A DNA stretch of 64,000 nucleotides from positions 88,340,846-88,404,845 of the forward strand of contig OY978526.1 of NCBI GenBank assembly GCA_963854835.1. The letters run 5' to 3'. Under the pieces are notes generated by a model. It was not told the origin of the DNA. It was given only the letters and a program-made list of their open reading frames with translations, and searched no databases. Each line of letters starts with the position of its first letter. Position 1 is the first letter of the stretch. The DNA comes from Megamerina dolium (Eukaryota; Arthropoda; Insecta; Diptera; Megamerinidae). Of this stretch, positions 22,096 through 34,949 are shown in pieces. The position numbers were made by a program, and so were the translations under genes.

Positions 22096-24600
22096 GTAGA
22101 TAAATTAACAGGGATGCGAAATTGTGGTCTCATACTTCACATGTGTGAAAGTCCGGCTAGCCACAATATGCAGCCATACCTCAATGGACGAGTAACACGA
22201 GGCGACGAAGCGACTCAAAGGCTTTTGTTTCTTGTCCCCGCCACAATATCTAATTCTTGTTTTGCGACTACAATGCCATGGTGGAAAAGAAAGGTAACTT
22301 TGGTGCAAATGTTGCAAAATTGAGCCTCCACCTCCGATCGACTGATCGAAACCAACTTTTTCATCATTCGTGTTTGAATATTAAAGGTTTAGCTTAAATT
22401 TTACAGGCTTTACAAGAGTGAATATGAAGCATCTTGTTGAAGCTATTAGTGATACTTTATATATAGTACAAAAGAGATCCTCCATCATAGTCAATAACTC
22501 CCACATACTTACTTATATAATTACAACGACTCTGTCATATCATTATCAGCGTATACATAAATTTTCTTTTTATGTATTTTAACAAATTCTAAACAATAAA
22601 AAGCGTATAAAATAGTACATAATATATGTAGATATATACATAAGTATATTCATAATACAAATAAAATGATGATACAATACTTACTTACGCTATACATCAT
22701 TGTACCATAAGCGTCTTTTCGAATAATTTTTACTAAGAAATTAAAAGGATATGCTTACTATTGTTTATGTGTGTGTATGGGTATAAAAATAAGCTAAGAA
22801 TGAAAAAAAAAAAAAAAATTAAAAAGAAAGAAAGAACTGATAGAAAAAATACGAATAGAGTAGAAGAAAACATCTGCCCCGCTCTTTTTACTTGTCTCTT
22901 CATACGCACTATTATAAGTATGTATATATATATATATGTTTATGTATGTGTGTGTGTGTATAAACGATCACTATGCACGACGCTTGCTACATAGGATACT
23001 TAAAAAAAAAAGAATATTGTCTAAAAAACGAATTTTTAGTATTAATAAACTAAAAAAATTAAAGCAACGTTTATTAAAAAACAACACAAGGACACAATTG
23101 CGTATAGTAGATACAAGCTGCGTCCAATATGAATTGTGTCGCGCATGTGCGCAGTATGATGATATCCTTGAATGAGTATATTAAAAAGAAGGAAACAATG
23201 TCAAGGTCAATAATAGTTGAAGCATTAAGTACACGCATGTTATTCTACTATTTCAGTTTTCAATTTCAGATGACAGCAGACGTTTCCTTTTTTCTTATTA
23301 AAAAATAGTCAAATCACTAGATTCTTACATATGAATGTCCTGCGTATCCTGCTTAACTGTGATAATTAAATTTGTTATTTAAGGTTAGTCTAGCAGATGT
23401 GTCTGGCATTGACGGCTGCAATGAGTACAAATGCTGGCGTATTTTTGGATGATGATCTTTATTATTACGATAATCACGGTGTGATGATGCTGACAAAAAC
23501 TATTATTGCGTGTCAGGCGATTGATCATGTGCGGGAGTAAAGCATTAAAAAATGTGTAAGTGCTCAATATTTTTGAAATTTGATTTTACAATGCACATTT
23601 ACAAGCAGTTCCAACAATATCAGCAGCGATGAGTGATAAAGCTAGAAAATTTTGATTTTGTAAGGAAAAATGTGAACCCTCAAAGTTGCAAACTGCGGCA
23701 ATTGCGGTTTAAATATCTGTCATGAGAAGAGCTTTAAGAATTTCTCTTTGGTAAAATATGGTCTGCACGACGAAATTGACCTAAAAGCCAATCGGTGGCA
23801 ATAAAGATGGTAATACATGGTAATAGTGTTCTTAGGAGTGTCTGCTCTGCCGATTTGTGGTGATATGGAAGTCATGGACGCCTTACGAAAGGTGAAATGC
23901 AGCGGTGGCTCTTAAAGGAGATACTTTACAGAGACCCCTTCCAGTGATACATTTGTTCAAAGTCTACTCTAACAGAGACTGTCAGCTTCAAGAAGATCGG
24001 TATAATACCATCAAACTTCCCAGAGAACACATATTGCACCACGTATAAGCCCTTACTTTTTATAAGCCCAGAATATTAACTATTAACTAGGATGCCGTGG
24101 CCTAGCTGAAGGAAGTAGCAGCTGCCCTGAAAGTACTGTAGGGCACTGAAGTAATTGTTGTCGGCGAAGCTAAATGCATGTCAGTTACTTTTCTGAAATC
24201 ATCTAGTATAACAGTAACTTTTACTCTTCAATACTTTTGCCTTTCGTTTTTTCTTAATTTCCTAATCCTCTATTTCCTTTTGAGTACCTGAGAAAATTAC
24301 CTTCTATGGTGTTCTCCAACTTATTCACTTCTGTCTATCTAGAATTCTAGAATTCGGGTATGCAAATCAGCGAGTGGGGGGTACTACACAGATTCCAAAA
24401 TAATGACCTTAGGCCCTATCGTCTGAAACGTTCGAAGAGTTGGGCAAAAAAGTCTTACAGACCTGGCCTTAAGAGAATCAGGGTCTGATATTGGTGTCGA
24501 GTGAACAACTACTTCGGCAGGTGAAAACGCACGGCAGCTTTTGGAATGATCAAAGGACACTTCGATCTTCATCTTGCGGTTCAGAAAACAGCCACTTGTG
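22096..24600. other. Unassigned DNA
   Basis: 22,096-22,330 is GC-richer and has a 70-codon frame on each strand, but I recognise neither. 22,760-23,000 holds poly-A and (GT)/(AT) tracts. 23,600-24,600 has a moderately GC-rich, non-random look (possible LINE gag or ORF1 remains) but no motif that I can name. Confidence 0.4.
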
Positions 24601-25250
24601 CAGTCTACCTAATTAACTCCTATCTAATTCAGTCCACCGGGATACATTAAGATTTTAGACTTCGTCAGGAACTTTTTGCGCATTACGGCCTTGAACAAAA
24701 TTGACAGAAGACTAATTTGCTTCAAGCACTCCGAAGTGGTTATCAATGGCCGCATCTTTTGGAAGAATAACGAGATAATTTTCAAACAAATTTCGAAAGA
24801 TAAGCTGATGGGTCCAAAAAAGTATACTGCAGTGCTGTCGCAAGGATTCTAGAACTGATTAAAAAAGACGATTGCAATGGGAGGTGGAGGTGTCAGGTGG
24901 AGGTCCACCCTTAACTGTTCTCTGCCAGGGAATGCCTATATATAAGCTCTCGTGGTACCACATATGCATTCACTTGGACAGCCAGACAGCTTCAAAATAT
25001 ATAATAAACTTAGCATTCCAATCAAAGATGGTCTCGGAATTCTTCGGACTTCTCAACACCTTTGCACCTCGGAGCTCTGAGGTTAATATTGGTACCAGGG
25101 CATGTGGGTCGTGATGGTGAAGGAACGCCTTTCATAGGTCTATAACCCTTTTGCAGGGTAAACAACAGCCTTATAAATAACTTAGTAAGTGTAAGAGGGA
25201 ACCAAAGCACATAGGTTACTTGGAAGCCCAAATAGGTAGGCCGCAGTCAA
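24600..25250 (+). mobile_element. LINE RNase H domain remnant
   Basis: Plus-strand pieces in shifting frames: ICIHLDSQTASK (canonical xxxSDSQAA), MVSEFFGLLNTFAPRSSEV and LVPGHVGRDGEG (canonical WVPGHxGxxGNExAD). The order and spacing fit the RNase H domain of an I/jockey/R1-type LINE. Heavy decay leaves the start and end uncertain. Confidence 0.5.
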
Positions 25251-25284
25251 GAAGTTTTATTGTCCCTGGTCGAATTAGGGCAGA

Positions 25285-25425
25285 TACTATTTAGAGGTAG
25301 ATAGGCTGCGACACTGGTCGCTCAAGTAGCAAACAAAATTCCGTTTAGAGCAATAAATCTCGATTAAACTTACTGAGTGTTGAAGGATACGTTACAGCCA
25401 GCTGGAGTTGTTTACTATTTAGAGA
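25285..25425 (-). mobile_element. 3'-terminal fragment of the LINE family seen at 38.8 kb
   Basis: About 135 bp (landmarks GGCTGCGACACTGGTCGCTC, AGCAAACAAAAT, TACTGAGTGTTGAAGGATA and GTTGTTTA) aligns to 38,815-38,945 at roughly 80-85% by eye. It starts next to TAGGTAGATAGG. It is a 3' untranslated fragment without coding content. Confidence 0.7.
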
Positions 25426-26415
25426 CACAACAGAAAATATGTCAAACTCACTATTTTTTCATAATAATGAAACATTTTTGTATGTTTTTTCTGAAGAAAC
25501 GCGATTGCTTTGCTCGCACCAGAACCACTGTGCAATAGTACCCACCTACATTCCACATGCATATTGTATTGCATTCAAATAGTACATTCAGCTGCCTTTC
25601 ATAATATCTACTTAATTTATTGCAAGAAAAATACCGAATAAAATGCTCGAAATTGTTCTAATTTTCACAATATTATTCAATAAAACCTAAAATTGCCACA
25701 TTTCATATTATATGCAATATTATGGTACATGAAATTGCTCTATATGGGTCTATTATATGGGTACTCTTCATATCTACGTAAGCATTATGAAATTATTACA
25801 GCTGCTTGTCAAAAATTAACCCCTTATTCCTTATTCTAATATAAAATTTGCAACAATTTAGGCAATTTCGTTTTGGTTTATAATCCTTTCGTTATTGTTA
25901 ATCCTTTCATGAGCAATGGTCGTCTATACTTCACATTTCGCCACATTTTGCATATGCCATAAATCAAAATTTCTATTGTACGATGTACAAATACAGTAGT
26001 ACGTTCATACAGTAGGCAATCATTGTGTTAGATCCCCTTCGTATGCCCTCAATATTTACATAACACAATTTATACTCTACTTGCAATTGTACGAGTATTG
26101 CTCAATGTAATTAGTGGATTGTATAAATGTGATCTAAAAATTTCAGGTTTTCAGGGTGGTTATTAATACCCCTATGTTGTCATCATTGTCATTTTTATAC
26201 GATATACATACTCGTACATAACTGCTTCTGTGCTAGAGTAGGAGATCCAATCAGTAGGCGAAGAAAATTAAATAATCCAAACGTTAAAAAGTTTACAAAA
26301 AAAATCTCACCCGAATATATTTTTGAGATTCTATTAATTCAATGAAAATTAATATAAATATATGGCTCTAGCATGAAATGTTATATAAATCTAAAGGGCT
26401 GATCTGTATTGCGCT
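25426..26415. other. AT-rich non-coding DNA
   Basis: No element or convincing coding frame is seen. Confidence 0.5.
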
Positions 26416-26418
26416 TCG

Positions 26419-27330
26419 TAGGTTAGGTTAGGTTTGAAGGGCGTGTGTGAACATATATTCACACTTCCACTCGGAAGCATCTACTGCCCATTGTGATTGC
26501 CCTTGTTTGTCGGAGGAGGCACGCCTTCCCAGAGTAACCAATGTTCATGCGTCATCCTTCTTGAACCATTTGGTTCTCCATATGCTCTTTTAAGTCCACT
26601 TACGCGAGTTCGTCTAGTCCTGTGAAGAAACGAGACGCCAAACATTGAAGTCCTTTTGTCTGTAGTCCTGGACAGAGACACAGATAGTGGTTTATTGATT
26701 CTTCTTTCTATTCATCTCAGCAACCTCTTCATCTCACAGTTCACTTGTCGGTATACGCCAACGTTGAAGCATTGGCGCGATGGCACAGTGTCCAGTGAGC
26801 ACCCCGGTAAGAATTTTAACTGCAGGCTTCGCTAAGGACAGAAGTACCCTAGTCCTTCTCATGTCTAGCCTAGGCTATAAGGACCTGGATACCTTACAGA
26901 CCTCTCGGCTAGTCCACAAGCTGTTCGCCTCCTTAACAATTATTTCTTATATACATCCAAACAGTTCGCAAAGCAGAATTTGTAATGAGTCGTCGGCCTC
27001 ATTGGCGTCCATACTGGTTCACCACCCGGCCATTTCGTCCGCTAGTTCATTTCCTTCAATATCACTATGTCCAGGAACCCAGCAAAGAGGGACCCTGTGG
27101 TTTACACATGCCACATAATGAAGCTCGACATTTCAGCACGACTTTTTCGACTTGACTGTTCTGGATTCAATTGCCTTCAGTGGCGCTTGACTGTCTACAA
27201 AGATAGTGATATTCGAAGATGGAATTGTACTATCTTGTATTAGTTTAGCTGCCTTATCAATTGCGTATATTTCTGCCTAAAAGACACTGCAAGCGTCAGG
27301 GAGTCGAAATGACATTCCACAGTGTAGGCT
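26419..27330 (-). mobile_element. RNase H-bearing LINE, 3' part
   Basis: The minus strand reads AEIYAIDKAAKLIQDS, ITIFVDSQAPLKAIES (RNase H acidic core), CWVPGHSDIEGNELADEMAG (RNase H C-terminal motif), then a basic C-terminal region with SGLKRAYGEPNGSRR near 26,600. Two frameshifts interrupt it. The plus-strand string AGGTTAGGTTAGGTTT at about 26,419-26,434 sits exactly at the 3' boundary, like the one at 8,857. Confidence 0.75.
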
Positions 27331-28538
27331 TCCTATACAGGCTTCGCGCATGGTTGGTTGGTTGGTTGAAGTGGTGACTCATATCTAGATTTATTTTAAA
27401 ATTACTCCTAAAATATATTGGCTTTAACATTAGCCTTTTATAATATCACTAAATAAAATTTGTGAGATTTAAGACCGAGTCCGTGCACGTTGACAAAAAT
27501 GAAGAAAATGTCCCGCAATAATATTTTATCATGAAGGGTTAATGTTTTTTGTTTTGCATAGTAGGTTGATTGGCAAATCTAATTAAGTGTTTTGTATTTT
27601 CTATTATGTATTCTTATCTGAGCGAATATACGAAAGCCGGAAATCTGGTTAGCAATCTGAACAATCCATTAACCCACTTGTATAGAATTTTATAATTTTA
27701 TTTAAATGTTAAACAAAAAAAGAAGCAATTAGGAATCAAAAGGTAAAAGTGTGTTATGAATTAGTTACGAATTCATTGCATTATCAATTTTGTCGTCTCA
27801 AAATAGATCTTGTTGAGCTAATTGAATCAGGCATCAAATGTAAGATGTCATAGACATAGAAACCCGGTTTTAAGTACAGTGCCGTGGAGGAGTAAATTTG
27901 TATACATATATCAGTATCTAATCTTCTCCTGAAATAAATAATAATTTTGTAGGTATATACATATCTATATTTCTCCTCTTCACCCTTTCCACAAAAAATT
28001 CGAAAATACACAAAAAAAAAAAGTGTGAATTTTTATTTCATAGATAAATCCTTATCTTCTATCAATCCAAGATATGTGTGCGCCTATTTATATATGTACA
28101 TATATCAAAATATTAAAAATCTTCAACTCAACAAAATACCTTTGCCTTTTTTTTTATTAGGCAATTAGAGCACCAAATACTTGTGTATTAGATTATATGT
28201 GAAACATCTGTTATTTGCTTTAGGCAAATATTTTGTAGAATACCCATCATAAATAAGTAAGGAATGAGTATTTGTTAAATCACCAAGAAATATCTTAACA
28301 TTTCCATTCGACAATCACATGTACATGAAAAGGTGATCATTTCGAATGAAAAGAGAATATAATAGATATCTTCGAAAGTTGGAAAAATATCACGTTAATT
28401 CGAAGAATTTTATGTAGAATCGATAGTAAAGTCCTACAGAAGAACAAGAAAAGAAACTGTTGATGAATAAATTTTGTTTGGTATTTAATCAATCTATTTC
28501 AATGACCCGCTGACTTAAAAGGTGCATTACTACAAGAC

Positions 28539-28593
<55 letters not shown>

Positions 28594-29345
28594 TGTATAT
28601 CGTATAGGAAATTATCCTGCAAACCATTGCAGGTTGCACGTATATAAGTATATTCTTATAAGTATTGTAAATACATGCTCCATAGATGTTTATAACTCTA
28701 CTGAAAATAATTATAGTTCTATTCAAATAAATGAATTTCTCACTTCATTTCAATATTGGTTTTTTTTTGTTCTCTGTTTTACCAGGTTTTTGGGTAAAAT
28801 TAGTTTCTATTGTTTTGAGCAGGTTTGCCATTGCAATAAGGTTTGGTAATACAGCCTGTTGCATTACCTAGGAAGTCTAGCACTCTCAAATAGAATCATT
28901 TAAATAGCAGCTGCCATATTTGTATACAAATATATTCATACATACATTTTGCTTGCCTGTAAAAATATTTGCATATGCTGTTGGCGACAAAGAACAAAGT
29001 AATTCCTTTAAAAATCACCTGAGTATAAATATGACACGTACTATTCATGTAGGTAACATATATGTGTATGAATGTGTATAAGTCTAGGTTAGATATGAGC
29101 ATTTCTCATTTCATATTTGTCTAAACAATAACAAAAACTTTGATTGTTTTAATTTGAATCAGCAATAACAGAGATTTTGAAAATTTACATGAACATTATT
29201 GGCAGATGTCCAATCACTTGGTGTATATGTCTTCATATAGTACAACATAGCTATTTATATATTTTATATTGTTTGATATTATCATAACTAAATAATTATC
29301 ATTAGCTCAATGAGAATAGAGTGTTAGATGTAATGTACAATTTTT
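27331..29345. other. AT-rich non-coding DNA
   Basis: Contains (TTGG)3 at 27,353-27,366 next to the LINE boundary and the (CA)26 tract listed separately. No coding signal is recognised. Confidence 0.5.
28541..28592. repeat. (CA)26 microsatellite
   Basis: Uninterrupted CA dinucleotides, 52 bp. Translated frames across it are artefacts. Confidence 0.97.
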
Positions 29346-29379
29346 TTTCTATATTGTAGAAATCTCTAAAGTACTTTTT

Positions 29380-29690
29380 GTGTATGTTTTTTGTTTTCTT
29401 CCTTGTTCACTCCTCTCGGGATCATAGGGCCTCAACAAAACCCTTACATTGTACACGGATCTGTGCGAGCTCGCCCACACTACATGCAGTCGTCCGAATG
29501 CCACCCTTGCCGACGGGAATCCGTCGACCATTATATGGCTTGGGTTTTTGTGGTTAACTCTCATGGCCTTGGTCTTTACGATGTTGACCTCCAGTCCGAC
29601 AGTACGTGCCAACGCGACTAAGCTGTCCGGCTTCACTTTCATGTCGATAAGTTTGTGTGATCCTTCAGGTGCCTGCTATAACTCTATACG
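29380..29690 (-). mobile_element. LINE reverse transcriptase fragment
   Basis: The minus-strand stretch LARTVGLEVNIVKTKAMRVN followed by IMVDG matches the end of a LINE reverse transcriptase palm (motif xxGLxVNxxKTKxM). After about 40 residues similarity is lost. No tail or duplication was found. The clade is undetermined. Confidence 0.55.
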
Positions 29691-31520
29691 ATGATCTCAC
29701 TCTGTCTGTCACTGAGGCGACTTGCGTAATGATTGGAGCCATAAGTCGCAAGAGTATGGACACTATTGGAAATAGTATAATTTTACTATATTTGGTAAAT
29801 TGATAAATATTTTAGAGCGTAAATAAGCTTACAAGAAATAGATGAGCATTGCCATGAGCCTATTTCATTTAGTTTTTATAAAAAGTCCTTACATAGTGTA
29901 ATACACCACTCAACAATATCGCTTATTTCGTCTTTCCGATCACTATGCGGCTACTATAGATTTTTAAGATTTTCTGAATAATAGACGTTCCACTACCACT
30001 CACTGTTTTACACACCTCCCATACAGAGTCTCTATTTGGACTTGTATGCATTCGGAACAACAACCTCTCCATCCATCACCACTACTACACATCACCACAT
30101 CAGCAGCAATACATCGGAACCATCGTGGCCAGAGACCATCGGCATCTCTATCCCATCTCTTCACATACCAATATGTAAATGTTAACATATAACCGTTTAA
30201 AAAATGTTTTCAATATTTCATGTGAGTCGCTTTAATCAATTGAGTTGCTATGGAGGCATGCCGGCCATTGAAATAAGTTGATTTTTTTAAAACTAGAATC
30301 GAAAATGTTTCCATTTCATTTTATAACACGAATAGCATTTTCTTTGCTCAACAAGAGCAAATTCCATTCGCGAATATGAACGAATGGCTATCATCTGTCT
30401 TGTCTTGAACACCGCTAAAATCAGTTTCCTCTATGATACGTAGATATTATTTTCAAGAGCTAAAGAAAGTCAGTAACTCTCCAGTTTGCTTTACAGCCTC
30501 ACATATGTCTGACTATCATTTCGAATTGATGTAAATTGCATATGCTAATGTTGGTGATGTCAAAGAATAGATTTCATAGTGAATTAAAGCAAGACAATCG
30601 ATTAAAAAAGAAATTTGTTCAGATCCGTGAAACAATACATAAATTCAATACGGCATATCAAAGAGTAGGATCTTTTTTATATGCGTACATATAAATATTT
30701 CATATACTGATCGTAAGTATACGATCGCAAAAATACAATAGTCTTAAAGACACAAATAAATTGATTAAAGAAATTCTTTCAATTGAAAGGATTGACATTT
30801 CAAAGGATACGCTAGAATGTGAAATTCCAAATCGATGTCTATATACACTCCTCATACAAAGATGAAGATACTATGTTGAAATTGACAAAATAATCCATTA
30901 ACAATAGATGAGAACAAAGGGTTGAACAATATCAATAAGAATCATAATATCTAATATGTGTGGCATCAATATATTGTATACTCGTAAACAATATACATAT
31001 TTTCTATACATATTGTAGTCGATTAGAAAGTGTAGAAATTGAAAATAAACCAAGTTCCATTGTAAGCCAATCAAAATCATCATGACAATAATAATAAAAG
31101 GATGATATTAATGTATATGATAGGGTGACACATCAGCATAGCTTATATGTGTGCGATTACAATTCGCAATAGGCAAATGTATACAGGTTATATGGGTCTA
31201 TTTGATTAGAACTATCCAAAGAAGGCATGGAAAGAAAGAAAGACATGCATATTATTTGTTTGAGTAATATTTCCTAACTTAAAAAAATAGAAATGATATC
31301 TTGAGAATTTTTAAATATGAGTGAGGATAATTAATAAGTATATATACAAATCTATATATACATATGTATATATACATCATATGCAAAATATGATGAAATA
31401 TGAAATATTACATGATGAGTACAATCCGACAGTTGAAAAAGAGAAAATATTTTGATAAATTCATAAAGTGTTTGAAAATATGTAATACTCTTATAGCCAA
31501 GCAATGATCATTTATTTAAA
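29691..31520. other. Non-coding DNA with a GC-richer island at 30,000-30,190
   Basis: The island has open readings on both strands: a Ser/Thr/His-rich plus-strand frame ending SLHIPICKC, and a 62-codon minus-strand frame. I recognise neither. The rest is AT-rich with AATAAT and ATAT tracts. Confidence 0.4.
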
Positions 31521-31529
31521 GTACATCTG

Positions 31530-32630
31530 GTTGCTGCGAACGCGGCAACCAGAATCAGAAAAGGTGGCTTGTGGAACGCGAATAATATTGGGCATAGAAA
31601 AATCATCGGATTACATCATCCCAGAGTTGGAAGAACTGGAGATCGGTCCTGGCGGTCTAGTAAAATGGCATCAAGATCTACACTGATGGTTCAAAGATGG
31701 ATGGTGGTATTGGTGCGGGGTTATATTCCAAAGATCTCCAAAGTTATCAAAGTCTTTTCGTCTGGAAGATAGAGCTAGTATATTTCAGGCCGAAGCTCTC
31801 GGGATAAGAAAGGCTTGCAAGATACTAAACAATCAGATAAATACATCATCGAAGACATGTATTTTGTCAGATACCCAAGCGGCACTTTTGTCATTGATAT
31901 TACCGATAACGAACTCAGTAATCATAAGACAATGTAAGGAAGAGCTCAACACACTAGCACACAAAATGGACATCACTCTCGTCTGGGTACCTGGTCACAG
32001 GAACATAGAAGAAAACCAGAAAGCGGACGAACTGGCAAGAAGGGAGATAACTAACAGCGAATCCGAGTCCGGTAACTGTTGGAAGCCCTCTTAGCGCCAT
32101 CAAAGTAGAGCTCTACCTACAGTCTCGAAACCAGGTGGTCAAGAACTGGCGCCTATAAAATAGCAAAAGCAACTTGGTCTAAATACGATAAGTCTAGAAC
32201 CAATGAATTGGTAAGAAAGAAAAGAACAGATATCGTCAGAATCACCTCCACTATTATCGGTCACTGGCCTATAGGGGACCATGCAGAGTAAATAGTATGG
32301 CCCTACAATGACAGATACCGAAAGAGCAAGCAAGAGCGATCCAAGGTGACGATCCACTCACTATCTATGTGAGTGCCCAAGTCTGGGCATAGTCTCTATG
32401 ACATAGAACTCTAGGGAAATTCATAATTGATAGCCTAAATGAAATTACTGGAAACAAAATAGACGACATTAGCAGGCTTATTATTGGATCAAGATGGTTC
32501 GAATAGATCTCACTTCAGTGGTTTCAGGAGTGGTGTAGCAACAAGTGATTTTCTATGTGCTAATTGTGTCTCGGTTTCTGTCTACCGAGCAGTACCAACA
32601 GCTAGCTGCATTATTTTGTAATATTAATTG
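31530..32630 (+). mobile_element. RNase H-bearing LINE (I/LOA-like), 3' part
   Basis: Plus-strand motifs in order: KIYTDGSKMDGGIGAGLYS (RNase H start, ~31,670), FQAEALGIRKACKILNNQI, CILSDTQAALLSL, LVWVPGHRNIEENQKADELA (RNase H end, ~32,035), then a C-terminal region near 32,380-32,510 ending RLIIGSRWFE. Frameshifts and stops separate the parts. The 3' end carries the repeated string TGTAATATTA three times (32,610-32,665). 5'-truncated and dead. Confidence 0.8.
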
Positions 32631-32857
32631 AATGTAATATTAAGCGCTTCAGATTAATGTAATATTAGTTGCTCTCGTTCTAACATTTTCAATGGAAATT
32701 GTTAGTGTGGAAAGAATTGGATCGATTGAAAAAATTGTCATATGTTGAAGATATCGAAGACTCAAAAAATGGCATAAAAAGTGTTTGAGGTTAAATGCCT
32801 TGATAACACCTTTGAAGACATCCTTAGTATACTCCACGCTTATATTACGGATTTACA

Positions 32858-33037
32858 ATGGCAGAGGAGTCGAATTCAGATCAATTTATGTGTGACAAAA
32901 GAAAGAAAAACGTCAAATGTTTAAAGTCATCAACACGAATGAAGCCACAAATTAAATTCAGAATAGTAGAAGGAGTAAGAACAAATACAATTTTAATTTC
33001 TTCTTGTCAAATCAAGGGTGCATCAATATTTGACTAA
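32858..33037 (+). CDS. Possible short coding frame or first exon, 59 aa, unknown
   Basis: An ATG in a good fly context (TTACAATGG) opens 59 codons starting MAEESNSDQFMCDKRKKNVK and ending at TAA. Composition is mixed (acidic start, then Lys-rich), unlike the Ile/Asn/Phe-rich frames typical of this AT-rich DNA. A GTAAGA donor-like site at 32,978 would end the frame in phase 0 after 40 codons, so it could be a first coding exon. It lies ~230 bp downstream of a LINE 3' end. No homology is recognised. Chance is a real alternative. Confidence 0.25.
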   Translation: MAEESNSDQFMCDKRKKNVKCLKSSTRMKPQIKFRIVEGVRTNTILISSCQIKGASIFD

Positions 33038-34552
33038 CTACATTTAACTGACCCTTTAGTAACAGCTGCCAATGCTTTGCATGTTTAATGGTTTTACAAA
33101 AAAAAAAAAAATTAAAACAACAACTACAAATGAAAGAAATAAATATATTTACAAAAATATTCAAATTGATATTGGGTGAAATGATAATGATTCCAGGACT
33201 ACCATCACTACACTAATGAGCAAGCAAAACGCTGTTGAAAATCTTCTTCATACTACTACTTCATACATTCACCTAAAAAAAACAAAATATAAACGAAAAT
33301 AATACTTGAATAAAAAACAAAATAACGTTTCCAAAAAGAAGAAAAAAGAAGTCAAATTTTACAGATGCCATCAAACCAATGCACAACAAAAAAAAAAAAA
33401 AATAAAATAAAGTGGAGAAAAAAGAGTTAAATATATACGCGTGCACATACTATCGAAGAGGGGAGAGGCGGGGGTATGAAATTTAAAAAAGTAAACAGTT
33501 GCATGCTGTCTTATTGCAGTTTGATCCTTTTGAAGGACCTTTACAGCACACACACACACACATACGAAAGTAAAGAGGTAACACGCGCAAGGCATAAGAT
33601 TTGTTACCTTTTTTTTTTTTTTTGTTTTCTGTTTAATGTTTATTACTGTAACATTCTTATTGTTTGGCAGTTGGAGCAATTATAAGAATTTTTATATTCA
33701 TTCATTGGGCTTAGTTAGGGTTTTACCACCTGGTCATTTAAATGACCATTTGCGTTGGACAAGGATTATTTATTTGAGTTGTTCTTCTACTTCTGGATCA
33801 CACACACAACAGAAGGGTTAGAGTAAATTTATTTCTATTTCGATTTAAAAAAAAAGAAAAAAGGTGTTTGTTTTTTTTCTTTTTTTAAATATAATTCCAT
33901 TATTTTCCAGTTCACTTGAAATGATAATTGAGTTGTCTACAGTGGAATATTCGTTTTTCTCTCGTTTCACTTTTTTCTCTTTTTTTTTTGAGACATTTGC
34001 TATCGGAAAACATGTGTCTTCATATGTATTTCTAATTGAATTTTCTATTCTTTTTTTGGTAAAATTATCCTTTTTTTTTCGATTCTTGAATTTAGAACAT
34101 ATGCATGTAAGATTGCATGAGTAGAAGAAAAAAAAAAGAGGAGATATCCTTTTTTAAGTACTTCAATTTTTCGACTCGTATTTAATTTTCTTTAGAATAT
34201 AATTTTTTTATTTTAATTCTCATATACCAACTATCAATTTTAATAGAAAAAATACAAAAAAAAACGAATGCAAGTTCCTGTAAAGCAGGATGCGATGATC
34301 TCATCTATGGTACTATATAAGTCTGTAGCTACATACAATGACGTAGGCGTTATCCTTAAAGGACAATTTCTCTAAATATTTTTTTCTCATTCTCTCTTAA
34401 ATTTAAAATGTTGGTTGACTAGAAGAGAAAAAAGCAAAGCAAAAACAATTTGGTTTTTAAATACAAGAAAATAATATGCTTAAGTCTAAGCACAGCACGT
34501 GCTCAAGACATCACAAATAATGTTGGCGTTTCAATGCAGATGTATGTATTTT
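33038..34552. other. AT-rich DNA with dense A- and T-homopolymers
   Basis: Long runs of A (33,389-33,402, 33,847-33,856) and T (33,608-33,623, 33,870-33,885), and CA repeats at 33,547-33,562. Predicted frames are Phe/Lys-rich artefacts. No element is recognised. Confidence 0.6.
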
Positions 34553-34568
34553 TGGCAAACTGTACATA

Positions 34569-34933
34569 AAAAAAAAAAAATAAATATGTGGCACTTAAAG
34601 CCCCAAAGGGCTCATTGGCCGAGCTTCTCTTCCATTACTGTTGTGCGTCTTAAATTTTGGACAATATTAGAAGGGACCTACTTATTTTAGCCGGTTCCGA
34701 ACGGCAGAACACTTGTGACATCACTTTTTCTGAGCTTTGTCACAGAGTTCTTTAAGAAGCTTTTTCATGGCAAGTTGTTACTGTCGGAAGAATTGCCAAT
34801 TGCTTGCCGACAGGTGGGTACCGTTCGAAAGAAAAATCTTATCGATATTAAATTTGTTATGCATCAGCCGGGGATTGAACCACGACCTACAGATCAGAAG
34901 GCGAACACACTAACCACTGAGCTACGGCACCCA
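34569..34933 (-). mobile_element. tRNA-derived SINE, full length, with 16-bp target-site duplication (copy 1)
   Basis: Flanked by identical TGGCAAACTGTACATA at 34,553-34,568 and 34,934-34,949. On the minus strand a tRNA-like head carries pol III box A TAGCTCAGTGG (34,914-34,924) and box B GGTTCAATCCC (34,871-34,881). A ~200-bp body follows, then a 5-bp-stem hairpin AGCCC-TTTG-GGGCT (34,599-34,612), the motif GTGCCACATATTTATT and a T-run tail. A SINE would be transcribed by RNA polymerase III from the internal promoter. This copy is the most intact of four in the window. Confidence 0.9.
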
Positions 34934-34949
34934 TGGCAAACTGTACATA

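Noticed and set aside
22105..22323. Antisense pair of 70-codon frames.
   Set aside because: Neither resembles a known protein. Possibly an unrecognised repeat, but nothing can be supported.
34860..34935. A possible tRNA gene with good A and B boxes.
   Set aside because: It is the head of a SINE with body, tail and target duplication, and recurs at 38.36 and 63.44 kb. The anticodon stem does not pair properly.
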